Source of the DNA: Pestalotiopsis fici W106-1
Taxonomy: Eukaryota > Ascomycota > Sordariomycetes > Amphisphaeriales > Sporocadaceae
Length of the DNA stretch: 64,000 nt
Reading direction: 5' to 3'
NCBI RefSeq assembly: GCF_000516985.1
Contig: NW_006917104.1
Span: 1 to 64,000 of the forward strand
Under the pieces are notes generated by a model. It was not told the origin of the DNA. It made no database searches and was given only the letters and a program-made list of their open reading frames with translations. A program made the translations under genes and the position numbers. This document shows positions 48,223-58,541 of this stretch, one piece after another. Positions within the stretch are counted from its first letter, which is position 1. Each line of letters starts with the position of its first letter.

Positions 48223-49866
48223 CTAGTCATCGTCAAAGGGATCGGGTGATGTTGCCGGATCTCCTGCGTCCGTATCCGCCTCTGATGCAACATCGGGTGA
48301 AAGGTTGGTTACAGGATGATCCCTCAACCATTCGGCTCTGAGATCTGCCAGTCGACTCTCCTTGTAGAGCTTGCGAAACTCCTCTACATTCTTTGGAGGA
48401 TCCTGCTTTGCCCGAGCAGTGGATGCAATCTTTGCAGCCTCATTCAGAGAAGGCCAATGAGGGTGCCCTGCATCTCTGACTGAACGAATCACCTTGATCA
48501 ATTCACCGAGATCTGTAGTCTCGACATGGTAATACGAGACACGAGTGTCGTTGTTACCATTTGACTCTGCATGAGGCACAAAAAAGTGCTTCTCAATCTT
48601 GCGCAACAAGGAGGAATATGCAGGGAGACTATCTCCATGAGCAAGGATCTCTTTTCGTACCTCCTTGTGCAACTGTGGGATCGATCTACCACGATTGCCC
48701 TCTGCAAGCCAAGTCTGCATCATCTTCATAAAGAGGCATGTCGTGCCGTGTTTCCATGAAAGACTGCGGCGGTCGTCAATCTGACAAGCCTTGACATATG
48801 CAATCATGCATGATAGAAGCTTCATATTGCCCATCCATGGGCCGCCAAGAGCCAGGACCACCAGGTGATCACAGAATCTTCCCGTCCAGATTGGATCTGC
48901 AAATGCAACTCCGACTTGCTTTCCCTTTCTGTTTTGGCGCCGAATCTGTTTCGTTGCACCATACTGCAAGTGGTGTACACGTGCAATAATGTCGGTGGGT
49001 AGTACTTTGCATACCCTAGAGATCTTTCTCCACATTGCCAGGAAGCTGGTGTTGCTTCCCGGAATGGTGAGCGTCTTGACATGTCTGAGCTCGTCTGATT
49101 GCCCATAAGCCTCGAGGAAATCTTGCTCGAGTTGATCTGTCCAACCTTTTGTTTTGAAAGTCTCAATCGTAGGGATGAGCTGCATCAGCTCGCCCTTTGA
49201 TTGTGCCCTCTCTAGCCACGCCTTGGTCTTTTGAAACGACCGCTTCAACTTGGCCGGTTGATCCATGGCAATCTTTTGGAGCTCCTTGTAGTCCTCCAGA
49301 GCATTGAATCCTTCTGTTATTCTTTGCTCGTGTGTCTTCTTGTCGAGCTTTTTGCGGCTCTCGTTGACTCTGGCCTTGGCCTCGATCTCACTGCCGCTGT
49401 CGATGAGATCAATGTCTGAATCCTCACTGCTGTCATTGCTAGGATCAGAATCGCCGTCAGAATCGCTGCTCTCGTCGTCGTCGCTGGGATCGCTGGCATT
49501 GCCCTGTCCGTGACCGAGTCGACCTGCCTTGAAGCCTCGTTTGGCTGCAGAGCCGCCTTTGGCTCGGGACTTTCCCGCGTTGCTTTTGACAGCCTCGCCA
49601 TCGTCGTCGTCTTCTTCGTCTTCCTCTTCATCTTCGGTTTCATTGGCGGCCGATAACTCAAAATCGTCGTCGCCATCGCTTCCGTCGTGAACCTCGTAGT
49701 CCATCTCCTCAGAGCCCAAATCACTCCCTTGTCCCTGGGCTGGTTGCACCCTGCCTGTTCTGCGCGCCTCTTGGAGTTGCACGCGTTGCTCAGTCTCCGA
49801 GTCACTGGATCGTGAGCGCTTGCGCAAGCCTGACTTGCGCGATGCTTTTAAAGTCGTGTTTGGCAT
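48223..49866 (-). CDS. A2: acidic nuclear-type protein, gene A family
   Basis: This is an uninterrupted 547-aa frame starting MPNTTLKASRKSGLRKRSRS and ending DPFDDD. The start has basic clusters typical of a nuclear signal. Residues 50-165 are extremely acidic and serine-rich. A conserved domain follows (about 170-510), shared with A1: IAMDQP (199-204), FLAMW.KI.RV (275-286), LPTDII, DPIW..RFCD, VVLALGGPWMGN (336-347), KACQIDDRR (359-367), LHKEVRKE and LPAYSSLLRK. Divergence from A1 is large outside these motifs, yet the frame is intact, which argues for selection on the protein. I know no family with these motifs; nuclear location is inferred. There is no intron and no transmembrane segment. 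A decayed coiled-coil gene lies 145 bp upstream. Confidence 0.85.
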   Translation of the reverse strand: MPNTTLKASRKSGLRKRSRSSDSETEQRVQLQEARRTGRVQPAQGQGSDLGSEEMDYEVHDGSDGDDDFELSAANETEDEEEDEEDDDDGEAVKSNAGKSRAKGGSAAKRGFKAGRLGHGQGNASDPSDDDESSDSDGDSDPSNDSSEDSDIDLIDSGSEIEAKARVNESRKKLDKKTHEQRITEGFNALEDYKELQKIAMDQPAKLKRSFQKTKAWLERAQSKGELMQLIPTIETFKTKGWTDQLEQDFLEAYGQSDELRHVKTLTIPGSNTSFLAMWRKISRVCKVLPTDIIARVHHLQYGATKQIRRQNRKGKQVGVAFADPIWTGRFCDHLVVLALGGPWMGNMKLLSCMIAYVKACQIDDRRSLSWKHGTTCLFMKMMQTWLAEGNRGRSIPQLHKEVRKEILAHGDSLPAYSSLLRKIEKHFFVPHAESNGNNDTRVSYYHVETTDLGELIKVIRSVRDAGHPHWPSLNEAAKIASTARAKQDPPKNVEEFRKLYKESRLADLRAEWLRDHPVTNLSPDVASEADTDAGDPATSPDPFDDD

Positions 49867-50010
49867 TTTGCTTTGCTGTTGATGTCGTATTTGAAAGATT
49901 GTGTAGATTGTGTGGTTGAAAGGTAGCTCGCGTTGTCGTTTGCAAATAATTAATGCCTTGACTCTTGGGTGGGTCTCGAGGCACTTGCACGTCTCGAGTC
50001 ACCATGTCAT

Positions 50011-50469
50011 TTACTGGGCGAGGCATATCTTTCTTGAATCGTTGCTCTGGGCTTTCAATTTGATTCCCTGCCTACATTTCGTGTCACCAAGATCCACCAC
50101 GGATTTGTTTGATTCCTCGTTCATTTCGCCCATTTGTCGGCCGAGGTTTGAAAGTGAATTGTATAGACTTTCGCTCATGGCTTTTACGGGTTTATCGACG
50201 TCAGGCATTGACTCACGAATCTCTCCGCTCATCGTGCCCATTCACTTTTTGAATCGTTCACCGAGGTTTGTGGTCGATGCCTTGACACACTGCTCGAGGT
50301 TTGGTTTGATGCCATCGACCTTTTCTTCAACCTCGCCGATCTGTCCGCTGAGGTGGGCTCCGAGTACCGGGACGGGACTTGAAATCTGCACATACAAGCA
50401 AGACCAGACCGTTGGAGGATCAATGGGCTGACGTGAGTCGCTCAAGAGGGGTAAACAAAGACCTGACAT
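50011..50469 (-). pseudogene. Coiled-coil repeat protein with one in-frame stop
   Basis: The minus strand reads two halves in the same frame, separated by a single TGA at 50,242-50,244. The first contains SGQIGEVEEKVDGIKPNLEQ and NLGERFKK. The second contains MSGEIRESMPDVDKPVKAM, NLGRQMGEMNEES and KSVVDLG. The halves look like ~37-residue repeats (SG.I.E....VD...K / NLG...), with heptad-like spacing. The beginning near 50,469 may be intronic: a GTATGTGCAG sits at about 50,400. If the TGA were read through or were a sequencing error, it would encode a protein of about 130-150 aa. The family is unknown. Confidence 0.5.
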
Positions 50470-51770
50470 TTCATTCTTTTGTCAAGATTAAATAGGCTGC
50501 CTGGTTTAGGCTCTCAGCATCATTGACTATCGAGATACCCGTGGGCGTCAAGGCGGAGGATTCATACCTGGAGAAAATAACGAGTCGGACAGACAGGGAG
50601 GATTCGTCTGCGAACCTTGAAGCTTGCATCAAGGAAAGCAACAAATGATTAAGCTCATCAAACATTCATTTCAATCAGTCTAGAGCACAACATGTGGTGT
50701 GCTGATTTCACCTTGCGCCCCAAGCAAACAACCGTTCCTCTTTCCACAGCTCCAGGATGATTCCGAGGCTCAAGAGCATGCAGGATCGCCGTTGGGCAGG
50801 TCAACCCATCTACTAGGATCGCCCATCTACTAGGATCGGGAAGCATTCAGTAATCAAGACTCGTGTATCTACCTAGGTATTTTGCAGACTATTCCGAGCG
50901 CAGTGCAGCCGACCCTGACATTCACTTATGGACAGCACAGTATTGACCTTGTTCATATCTAGTCGCAAGGCAAAGGCTTGGTCAGGATCCAAGGTCTATT
51001 TGGTGTGTCTCGTTTCCGGAAATGCCTTTCCATGTACCATGTTCAGTGCCGACTTTCTGCTGGACAGATGAAATCGTTGATAACTGTCACGAGGCAGTAA
51101 CATTATTGCTGAACCCAATTGGAAAGCAAATGGACCGGTGGAATAACTAACATTGCCTTTGTCTTGGTCACAGGCAACCTTGATGGAAATAACATTGCTC
51201 GATCCTGCAACTCGGGCCATGGTCCCCGCTGGTTTGTACTTCTCCCGCCATGACCAGGTTCACAAAAGGTATGTAGCTATTAAAATGATACTTGATATTC
51301 AACAAAAGAATTGAAATCTGCGGGCTGTAGTCTTGGCTTGATGGACTTTCGACAACGATCTGGAGGACATGCTGAGCACTGCCCAGCAAAACGCCTTGCA
51401 CAGCTGGTCGACCAATTCACTATAATCATTCCAACAGTATGACAGAGAATGATGGCGAATCAGACCTGGACGAGTAGCCTTTGGATTTTCATGGCCGCGA
51501 TTATTAGGAAAATTCACACCTATAAAGGGAGAAACAAGATAAATCCACGAGTCTTTTTAATAAGTTGTGACTTGAAATAATGTGACATGCAGCAGCAGCC
51601 TGCAAGATGCAAAGTATTATGTATTGCTCCTGATCTAGACCACGAGAGTCAGAATTCATATGGTGACAACCTCACTTTTTCCCGATATCGATCCAGTGCC
51701 AACCAGAGATTGCCTTGCAGCTGGTCATTAAAGCCCCATTTTGAATAGCGGATTACAAGCATCATGTGTA
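50470..51770. other. No supported gene
   Basis: Only short frames on both strands. 'catctactaggatcg' is duplicated in tandem at about 50,808-50,838. No RNA gene or transposon terminus was seen. Confidence 0.45.
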
Positions 51771-52285
51771 CTGCCGCTTTGGTACAAAGTTTTGGTGGCC
51801 GTACGGTTCAAGAGTACGTGTACTGGCAAGGTGATTTACTATACAAAATCACGTACTGTCGCAAGAGTACAAAAAATTGGGTGCACCTACGGTTCAAGAG
51901 TACGTGTGTACTGGCTAAGCGGCATACCATACAAAATTACGTACTGGCGCAAGAGTACAAAATTTTAGTGGGCCGTACGGTTCAACAGTACCTTAANNNN
52001 NNNNNNNNNNNNNNNNNNNNNNNNNNNNNNNNNNNNNNNNNNNNNNNNNNNNNNNNNNNNNNNNNNNNNNNNNNNNNNNNNNNNNNNNNNNNNNNNGCAG
52101 TGTGTACTGGCTAAGCGGCACACCATATAAAATCTTGTACTAAAGGAAGAGTACAAAATTTTAGTGGGCCGTACGGTTCAGCAGTACGTATGTACTGGCT
52201 AAGCGGCATACCATACAAAATTACGTACTGCCGCAAGAGTACAAGAAATTGGGTGCATCTACGATTCAACAGTACACGTGTATTG
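51771..52285. repeat. GTAC palindromic array 5, interrupted by an assembly gap
   Basis: Modules of 'agagtacgtgtactggctaa', 'gcggcataccatacaaaatt', 'acgtactggcgcaagagtac' and 'aaaattttagtgggccgtac', then 'ggttcaacagtac', lie on both sides of 100 N. Modules left and right of the gap are close relatives, so the missing DNA is probably more array. This array uses the 'cgcaagagtac' and 'gccgtacggttca' variants. Confidence 0.9.
51997..52096. other. Assembly gap (100 N)
   Basis: Exactly 100 N, placed inside GTAC array 5. The real size is unknown and likely reflects repeat collapse. Confidence 0.99.
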
Positions 52286-52402
52286 CTTGGACCTTGAGTT
52301 TCAACTTGCAAGAAATTGAAAGTCTGCCACATTTCGCCGGAACAGAGACGATTGCAAACAACTGTACCAACGACTACGACAGCAACAGCTATAACAACAG
52401 AC

Positions 52403-53576
52403 ATGGAACAATCATACAAGCCCCTTGTCTTTGCAGACTTGCATCCGAATGAGACTAGGCACCGCCCAGCTCTTTGAAAGGCTCCGGGAGCACGAGTCTG
52501 ACTGGAGACGTTATTGGACTCGAGACGACATGGCTCGAGAAAGTCTCGAGGCCGTGTATGCAGCATTGCCAACAGACTTGCTACGGTATATGCAAATGTG
52601 TCGGAATTGCCGACGGTTTCGGCAGATTATTTCGGTTGGCATACTGGAATGTGCTTTTGGCCCTGGGTTCGTGAGTTTAGACTCGTCCATTCGTACGGCA
52701 ATGCAGCTGACAGTCAAGTCAACCCAAACGCCCCCGAATACCTGTTCGAGATGCCAGCCAAGTATGGCATCCCATTCAGCAAAATGTACATGTACGAGCT
52801 GGCTTTGAGAAACGAACCCTTGCCCAGAGGTGTTTTGGGCAATTTTCGATGCCGTATTCGGGTTGGATCAGCCTCCCCTCAACGCCAACGAGGCGACCGA
52901 GGCCGAGAGGCAAGACGAGCACACTCGCAGAGTCCGCGATGCTCAAGCAGCTTGAGCTACAAATAGTGGCATTGCGGCGGATCTTGGAGCCCATGAGCTT
53001 CAAATGGATATCTGATGCAGACGGGAGGTTTGCTCGCATGACAGCAAACGAGTATAGGCTCAAGATCAGAGACCTTGGGAACTTGTCCATGACGCCTGCT
53101 TCTGCAACCTCATCACAGAGTGGCTGACCTCCATGGTGAAGCACATTGTCGCTTTTGCCCCTCTTTACATTCTTGTGCAAGAGTCGGAAGATAATTTCCA
53201 AAGGAAAGCAAGCTCAAAGGGGCCATGATGAGCTCGAGCATGTAGTCTTAAAGAAGACGACTTTGCTGCGTTCTTTGACAATTATGAAGCGTCATTGGGA
53301 TCAAGGAGGCAGCCCTTGAAGCACTTTTACAATTTCGCTCGGCGCGAGGCTATAAGGACATGGAACCATCCACAGCTCGACCAAGCTCGCAGACACTTTA
53401 ATATGAGTAATGCACATTTTCTAACCGTAGCCATGACAATGATTCAAGGCATTACACGAGCACGGGTGTGCTTGGTACACTGGTTGGCTTTATGCAGCCA
53501 AAAAGACTGCTTCACTTTTAGTAGGTATAGAGCCTGGTCCCATCAGGGACTGACTGTCTATAGTTGGCTGTAATGC
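52403..53576 (+). pseudogene. B2: decayed copy of gene B
   Basis: Starting at ATG 52,403 (MEQSYKPLVF), the plus strand follows B1 through several frame changes and stops. VSADYFGWH matches LSADYFDWA of B1. NAPEYLFEMPAKYGIPFSKMYMYELALRN matches the region of B1 from NVPEFPYPEPEKYGEPYPKVY to HWVKN. ACFCNL...VKHIVAFAPLYILVQES matches ASFCNH...MAKILSAKEFVLIARV. LKHFYNFARREAIRTWNH matches LRFMQAWSDLCMWHR. The last open piece ends with a TAA at 53,574-53,576. The second half of B (after the domain with MGNFADLP) is missing. Divergence is high, so this is an old paralogue. It lies next to GTAC array 5. Confidence 0.72.
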
Positions 53577-53579
53577 ATG

Positions 53580-54400
53580 CTTCTCACACTCTGTTTCTAT
53601 CCATATGGCGACTCCAGCCTCACGCTTTACATGACAGTGGGATTCGAATTTGATTTTTGCTTGGTATCACATCATCTTGCTATGATGCCAGGTTTCCCGG
53701 TGCCATGAGTGATTGGTGTCTCAATTTCTTCATTATCTGGATGTTTTCCAATCAATTTGGCCAGCTATTCTCGTATACCTGCAGAGCCCATATCATTCAA
53801 GTGTGTGAACCACCATCCGTGTCCCCGGCATGCCCCTGGTATCGGCTATCCTTTAGTACTCTACACAACAGCCGAAAGTAGGAGTAGACCTAACCCCTCA
53901 CGCGGAACTCAGTCGACAGCTGAAAGGCGAGAAAGAGTTGTTTACAATCCAGGCTTGGACGCTGTCCATTACTAGGTATTTACACCAAGAGTTGTGGCAT
54001 GGGCTTGAAACACACGAGACAACACCACGACAATTTACATACTAGAATTGAATTTAAAATGGATCAGATTGAATCACACCAACGGTAAATCGACGCTCGA
54101 AACGAGGGAAGCCCAATTGAGCCTGATCACGCAGCCGGTAGAGGATGGACTAGACGCTCTGCCCGGTGGCAATTATTAAGATTTTCAATTCTCAAAGGAC
54201 TTGCATGCTTTATCTACAGCATAATGACTTGGTAAGGGCGGCATTCGCCCGTGTTGCGTGGTCGATTGCGCGCGGTCGGATACAAAAGCTGCATCTTGCG
54301 GACTGGGACCTACATGTCCACGGGACGGGACTGCCATACAGTATCTACCATGACAACTATCCACTCTCTCATCGTCCACATTCTTCTGCTTGGTGGTCAT
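53580..54400. other. No supported gene
   Basis: Conflicting short frames on both strands without family matches. The final ~100 bp may be the leader of the small open frame at 54,402. Confidence 0.45.
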
Positions 54401-54401
54401 C

Positions 54402-54671
54402 ATGCCTCCTACTCCCAACCGTCGCGTTCGTGCTACTCCTCTCAAGCGCAAACCTGAGGCCCAGATCATTGTTCCGCACCCCCAAGGCCCAGAAGCGCAA
54501 GTGGAACAACGGACTTTGCGCTCGAGAACCCTCCTAACCGAGGCCGAAAAGGCCTGCTGGCATTGCATCTTTCGTGTCATCGAGAATTACGATCCCAAGG
54601 TTGGAACTGCCCCTCTTTCTCCTACGAGTTGCTTCTGCTACCTCTACTTCCTGCTTGGGCTGTACCAATGA
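54402..54671 (+). CDS. Small basic hypothetical protein (or 5' fragment)
   Basis: The frame starts at an ATG in fair context (TCATCATGC) and encodes 89 aa beginning MPPTPNRRVRATPLKRKPEA. A basic, proline-rich start is followed by SRTLLTEAEKACWHCIFRVIENYDP, which looks like the first helix or helices of a folded domain. The C-terminal residues (SCFCYLYFLLGLYQ) are of different character, so the true gene may have continued by splicing or been truncated here. Codon choice in the first 70 codons is coding-like. No family recognised. It could be a pseudogene. Confidence 0.35.
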   Translation: MPPTPNRRVRATPLKRKPEAQIIVPHPQGPEAQVEQRTLRSRTLLTEAEKACWHCIFRVIENYDPKVGTAPLSPTSCFCYLYFLLGLYQ

Positions 54672-56080
54672 GGGGGTAGTTGTCATGATAATGCTGTCCT
54701 CTCCCGTGGGCATATAGGTCCCATTCGTGATCGTTTCCCAAGGATTGCTAGCATGCTCTTTGCTCATATCGTACAGTGGTGTATGCCGTGACAATTATGC
54801 TCGTAATCGTAGTAGGTACCTAGGTACCTAAAATGGTGCAGTACGTCAACGGTTGGTGGGCTGTAGCGGGTAGCTAGACCGTTGGTCCCGGGAATCTGGA
54901 ACCCACGTGGCAATGACGTAGCCCAAAACTAGTATTCGGAACTCCATCGACGACAGTGGCAGAGGACTTGGCCTTGCTGTCACTGCGAACCCTTAATCGA
55001 TGATTTATTGCAAATGCATCTTGGTGAAAAGGCATAGGGACCCTTTCGATTCATTCTTAGCTAGACAGCTGCTCAATGCTGCTCAATGCTGATGTGCTCT
55101 CTACTTGATGATTTCTTGCAGAGCCCACTAAAGCACCCGCTAAAGCATCACCTAAAGCACCACGGCACCCACTAAAGTGATGCTCTAGCGCTCCTGGCCT
55201 CGGCAGTCTGACACAACAGAACCTCTATAGGATGTATCGTAGCACCACCACGGAGCCATTCCCTTGAACCAGCGACCCTCGGGCAAAAATAAAGACCAGT
55301 ATTCTGAATATCAAGATTGCGTTGTTTGTTAGGTGCCCGTTCTGGGTATTGGCTGTACGCCGTCGTATGGATTTATTCATTTGCACCAATAGTCTCACAG
55401 TAGCCACCATTAGATCTCAATCTACCTGATGGAATTAAGAGTAGTTAATAGAGCTCGCCCAATAATTCATGTCGTTGCAAATGGTACTGGAGCATCGACT
55501 CAATAGCCCAAGCTAGAGTGTAGACAATGGCCTCATTCTGCGACTACAAAACATGAAAATCCATCAAAGATTGCTGTATACCGCCACCGATACTGTTGAT
55601 GAGGCAGTAGACTGCTTGTCCAACCCCGCGAACGACTCTGCGATCCACGCGCTACAGATCACGCTCGGTGGCCAACCCGGTCGACCTACAATGCCCGTAA
55701 TATCCAGAGACACGCCGGACGTAGTTTTGCTCCCGCATTGCATCAGTATAGTGTTCCAGGCTTGCTGCGTATGTATCATTAGAGACTTGGAACTGACCCA
55801 TGGCTTGACACGTGCCATGGACAGCGTCAAGTCATTCCCGACTCCCATCTTGAAATGCACTCCTACATGTTCCATGTCTAGACATTTGCTATAGTTTGAT
55901 TTGCCAACTGTTGTAAAGTTCCATGGTTCATCAACAATATTGACAGCGGCATATAAAAGTTCTTGACGTCTGAATAGTTTCGACTCGAAAAGACGATGCT
56001 CGGAAACGATACTGGTTCAGTTTAATTGAATAGTAAAAAGTCTGGAGTAAGCCTCAAGCCATTTCCCATGCCCAATCATG
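54672..56080. other. Intergenic; short repeats only
   Basis: A 'taggtacctaggtacct' simple repeat lies at 54,813-54,830. A 'ctaaagca.c' repeat of about 12 bp occurs five times at 55,127-55,187. A 103-113 codon frame pair at 55,553-55,894 is open on both strands with no preferred reading. No supported gene. Confidence 0.5.
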
Positions 56081-56088
56081 TATATAAA
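56081..56088 (+). promoter_or_regulatory. Candidate TATA box for gene C
   Basis: TATATAAA lies about 390 bp upstream of the gene C start, followed by a pyrimidine-rich stretch (56,150-56,320) typical of fungal transcription start regions. The assignment is positional only. Confidence 0.45.
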
Positions 56089-56330
56089 TGCTCTCATTAG
56101 ACGTACTTGCCTTGTAATGCTCGTCGTGTATAGCTAGACGGCTGATTGTTCTATCAAACTTTTGCTCTTTCCAACTCTACTATAATTCACTTCTTGCCAT
56201 TTATACCAGTTTTCAACGCTGTTACTGTAATTCACTTCTTTCCATTTGTATCCAGTCTTTCACTGCAAGTAATTAATCTCTTTCACCACTCTAGATTCCT
56301 CTTTTCTTTCCTTCTTCCCCAATCCACAAG

Positions 56331-56367
56331 GTAAATTCCCGACTATTCCCAACTCTTCTTCTTTCAG
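56331..56367 (+). other. Candidate 5'-UTR intron of gene C
   Basis: GTAAAT...TTTCAG with a pyrimidine-rich 3' end spans 37 bp in the leader, preceded by CCACAAG. No good branch-point sequence is visible and the length is at the low end for fungi, so this is tentative. Confidence 0.3.
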
Positions 56368-56476
56368 TTTGCCAAATCCCAGGGAATTACCCAAGCAAAG
56401 TACACAACCATCATCACCATTATCATTCCCGTCTCTCAACTACTTCGACATTCCCGTCGATTCCCAGACTTTCACA

Positions 56477-57940
56477 ATGGACGACTACGCCCATTTCCGT
56501 TCGACGCAGTTGGCGCACATGATCAACTGCATTCGCACCGAAATGGCCGGCGCAGACTTTGACCAGGCGCTTGGCCCTGAGTTTCTGCTCGCCATTGCCC
56601 AGCTTGAGGGACTGCTGGCCCATGGCTCACCAGATCTCCCTGTTACGAACCTGCACCATCATCCCGAGGTTCGGCAAGTGAGCGGGCTGTCCGTCACTCT
56701 GCTGGAACTGTTGGTACGACAAGAGCGTCTGGCACGTCGCCCAATCCTGAACCCGGGCTACTACGTAGCTGAGCGCATTGGATTCCCGCAGTGGGAGCAG
56801 ATTCCCGACGAGTCTGTCCGGTCCAATTGCGAGGATCCAAGCATGTACGAACTGAACCTGTTCGGCCAGGTCGTCAGGGTTCCAGTAAAGTACCTGCTGT
56901 CGGAGAGATACCGAAGTGTCGACACGGCCGACGAGGCTCGTGATTACCGCAGGATCTACCAAGTGATCCTCGACATCCTGGCGGCCAAGCTCGCACTCCC
57001 ACCGCAGATGGTGGAAAATCTCAAGACTCACTGCCTTGCATCGCACAATATGCGCAAGGCCATGTCCAAGTCGGTAGCGTACCGACGTTGGCAGGAATCG
57101 GGAGGTGTGCCAACATTTTACGATGTTGTTGGCATGTATGTTCTGGGGTTGGGCCGGTGGCACAAGCGCTTCCGAAGAGTCATGGAGGACAATGGACTCT
57201 TGTGGATGGCATGGGCACCACCGGTCCACCCCCTTCTGGCGGTTCGTCCTGGTCAGTCAGGAATCCGGGACGCTCCCGTCAAGTGGAACGGAGATGTCCA
57301 ACCAGTTCAGCCGTACCGCCAAGGTTGTGAGCAGCCTTGGATCGAAGTGGAGCTCATGAACTATGACAACTTTGGACATTGGGTCCGAAGAGGCAATCCT
57401 GTCAACCGACTACTTGACAACCTACAGGATGCCATTATGGATGTACAGGAGTTGCAGCAACAACCTGCACAAGTCCAGGCAAATGCCATGGACATGAACC
57501 AACCCCAGGCACAGCTGGGACAGATGCACCAGGTCGGTGGTAACGGACTCGGCCTCAACGGAACCATGGAGCTCCTACGACGGGGACTGGGCCATTTGTC
57601 GCGCACAGTCCATGAGTTAGACGACGCCTACGGTCAATACAAGGTTGCTGTTTTGAAGGCTGCTCTGGGTGCCATGGTTGCCATGGCCCTTGCGCGCTCA
57701 GGACTTCCTCAGGCAGTCATTGCACACTTGGTCCGGGAAATTCCCATTATTTGGGAGCATTGTATCACGATAGGTCGCACTGCTGTCGCCGCTGGCCAGG
57801 ATCGAGCAGTTGCAGTCATGGACGCCGGCCGAGATCGAGCCATTGCTGCCGTCGACGATGTTTTCCGTCGAGCTGGATACGTCCCAGTTAGACAGGTTGC
57901 ACAGCCTACCCGAGGCATGCTGAGTCGCATGTTCTACTGA
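56477..57940 (+). CDS. C: unknown protein with Q-rich linker and hydrophobic/amphipathic C-terminus
   Basis: This 487-aa protein starts MDDYAHFRSTQLAHM at the first ATG (context CACAATGG). The frame is open 36 codons further upstream, but no ATG lies there. Residues 1-315 form an alpha-helical, well-conserved-looking region with motifs such as FDQALGPEFLLAIAQLEGLL, SVTLLELLVRQERL and FGQVVRVPVKYLL. A Gln-rich linker (about 330-365) follows, then an amphipathic or hydrophobic segment (about 390-440, AALGAMVAMALARSGLPQAV and VREIPIIWEHCITIGRTAV) that may bind a membrane or mediate assembly. Two DRA.A..D repeats (GQDRAVAVMDAGRDRAIAAVDD) come next. No catalytic motif or known domain. It converges on B1 (about 600 bp between stops). 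Single copy in this window. Confidence 0.82.
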   Translation: MDDYAHFRSTQLAHMINCIRTEMAGADFDQALGPEFLLAIAQLEGLLAHGSPDLPVTNLHHHPEVRQVSGLSVTLLELLVRQERLARRPILNPGYYVAERIGFPQWEQIPDESVRSNCEDPSMYELNLFGQVVRVPVKYLLSERYRSVDTADEARDYRRIYQVILDILAAKLALPPQMVENLKTHCLASHNMRKAMSKSVAYRRWQESGGVPTFYDVVGMYVLGLGRWHKRFRRVMEDNGLLWMAWAPPVHPLLAVRPGQSGIRDAPVKWNGDVQPVQPYRQGCEQPWIEVELMNYDNFGHWVRRGNPVNRLLDNLQDAIMDVQELQQQPAQVQANAMDMNQPQAQLGQMHQVGGNGLGLNGTMELLRRGLGHLSRTVHELDDAYGQYKVAVLKAALGAMVAMALARSGLPQAVIAHLVREIPIIWEHCITIGRTAVAAGQDRAVAVMDAGRDRAIAAVDDVFRRAGYVPVRQVAQPTRGMLSRMFY

Positions 57941-58541
57941 GGCCTGGAGCAACGAATGATGCAGGAATCGGGAGAAACGCTCGGGAAATGGGATAAATGG
58001 ACTGCAAATGGTAAAGGGAATGGCTTATATGATTTTAATGGGACAAGAGGTGGCATGCCTATTGGTGAAATGGCCGAGCGTGGTGAATGACATGGGAAAT
58101 TCCCGGAAAGGTTGGGAAAGAGACTTGTGCTTAACATTCTTTTCATGCATACTATAATATATCCCGATACCCGTTAATGATTCTATTGATGCAGTGTAAT
58201 GGTGAGTAAACCTTGATGCAATGAAAACGGCTCACGTCTTGAGATTTGAGGCTCGGAATGGCTGCTTTACTATTGTAGTCTGCATGTTCACCATTTCAAC
58301 TACAGCACGTATGATTCATAACTCATTACTTGAGCTTGTTCTCCTTTCAGTCCACTTCGTCACAATGGTCTTTTCGTATTTACGTGTCAGGAACAGTCTC
58401 AATTTATTCTCATGCTCGAGCAGCTTATCTGCAAAAAGTACAAAAGTCCAGCCGTGAAACCATGGCAATAATGCATATCAAGCGCAGTTGGACACTCCAT
58501 GTCCCATCTGGTCAATGACCCAGTATAAACCTCCAGAACGT
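57941..58541. other. Convergent intergenic region between C and B1
   Basis: It contains the 3' flanks of both genes. The part at 58,380-58,500 matches, inverted, the DNA downstream of the B' fragment (23,240-23,330), including 'tgctcgagcagctta' and 'ccatggcaataatgcat'. It is therefore the authentic 3' flank of gene B. Confidence 0.65.

Noticed and set aside
30968..52285. GTAC arrays as CRISPR
   Set aside because: Repeat and intervening lengths are irregular, the cassettes recur rather than being unique, there are no cas genes, and the host is a fungus.
56627..57229. 200-codon minus-strand open frame within gene C
   Set aside because: Antisense of gene C, whose own frame is longer and has coding-like codon choice.
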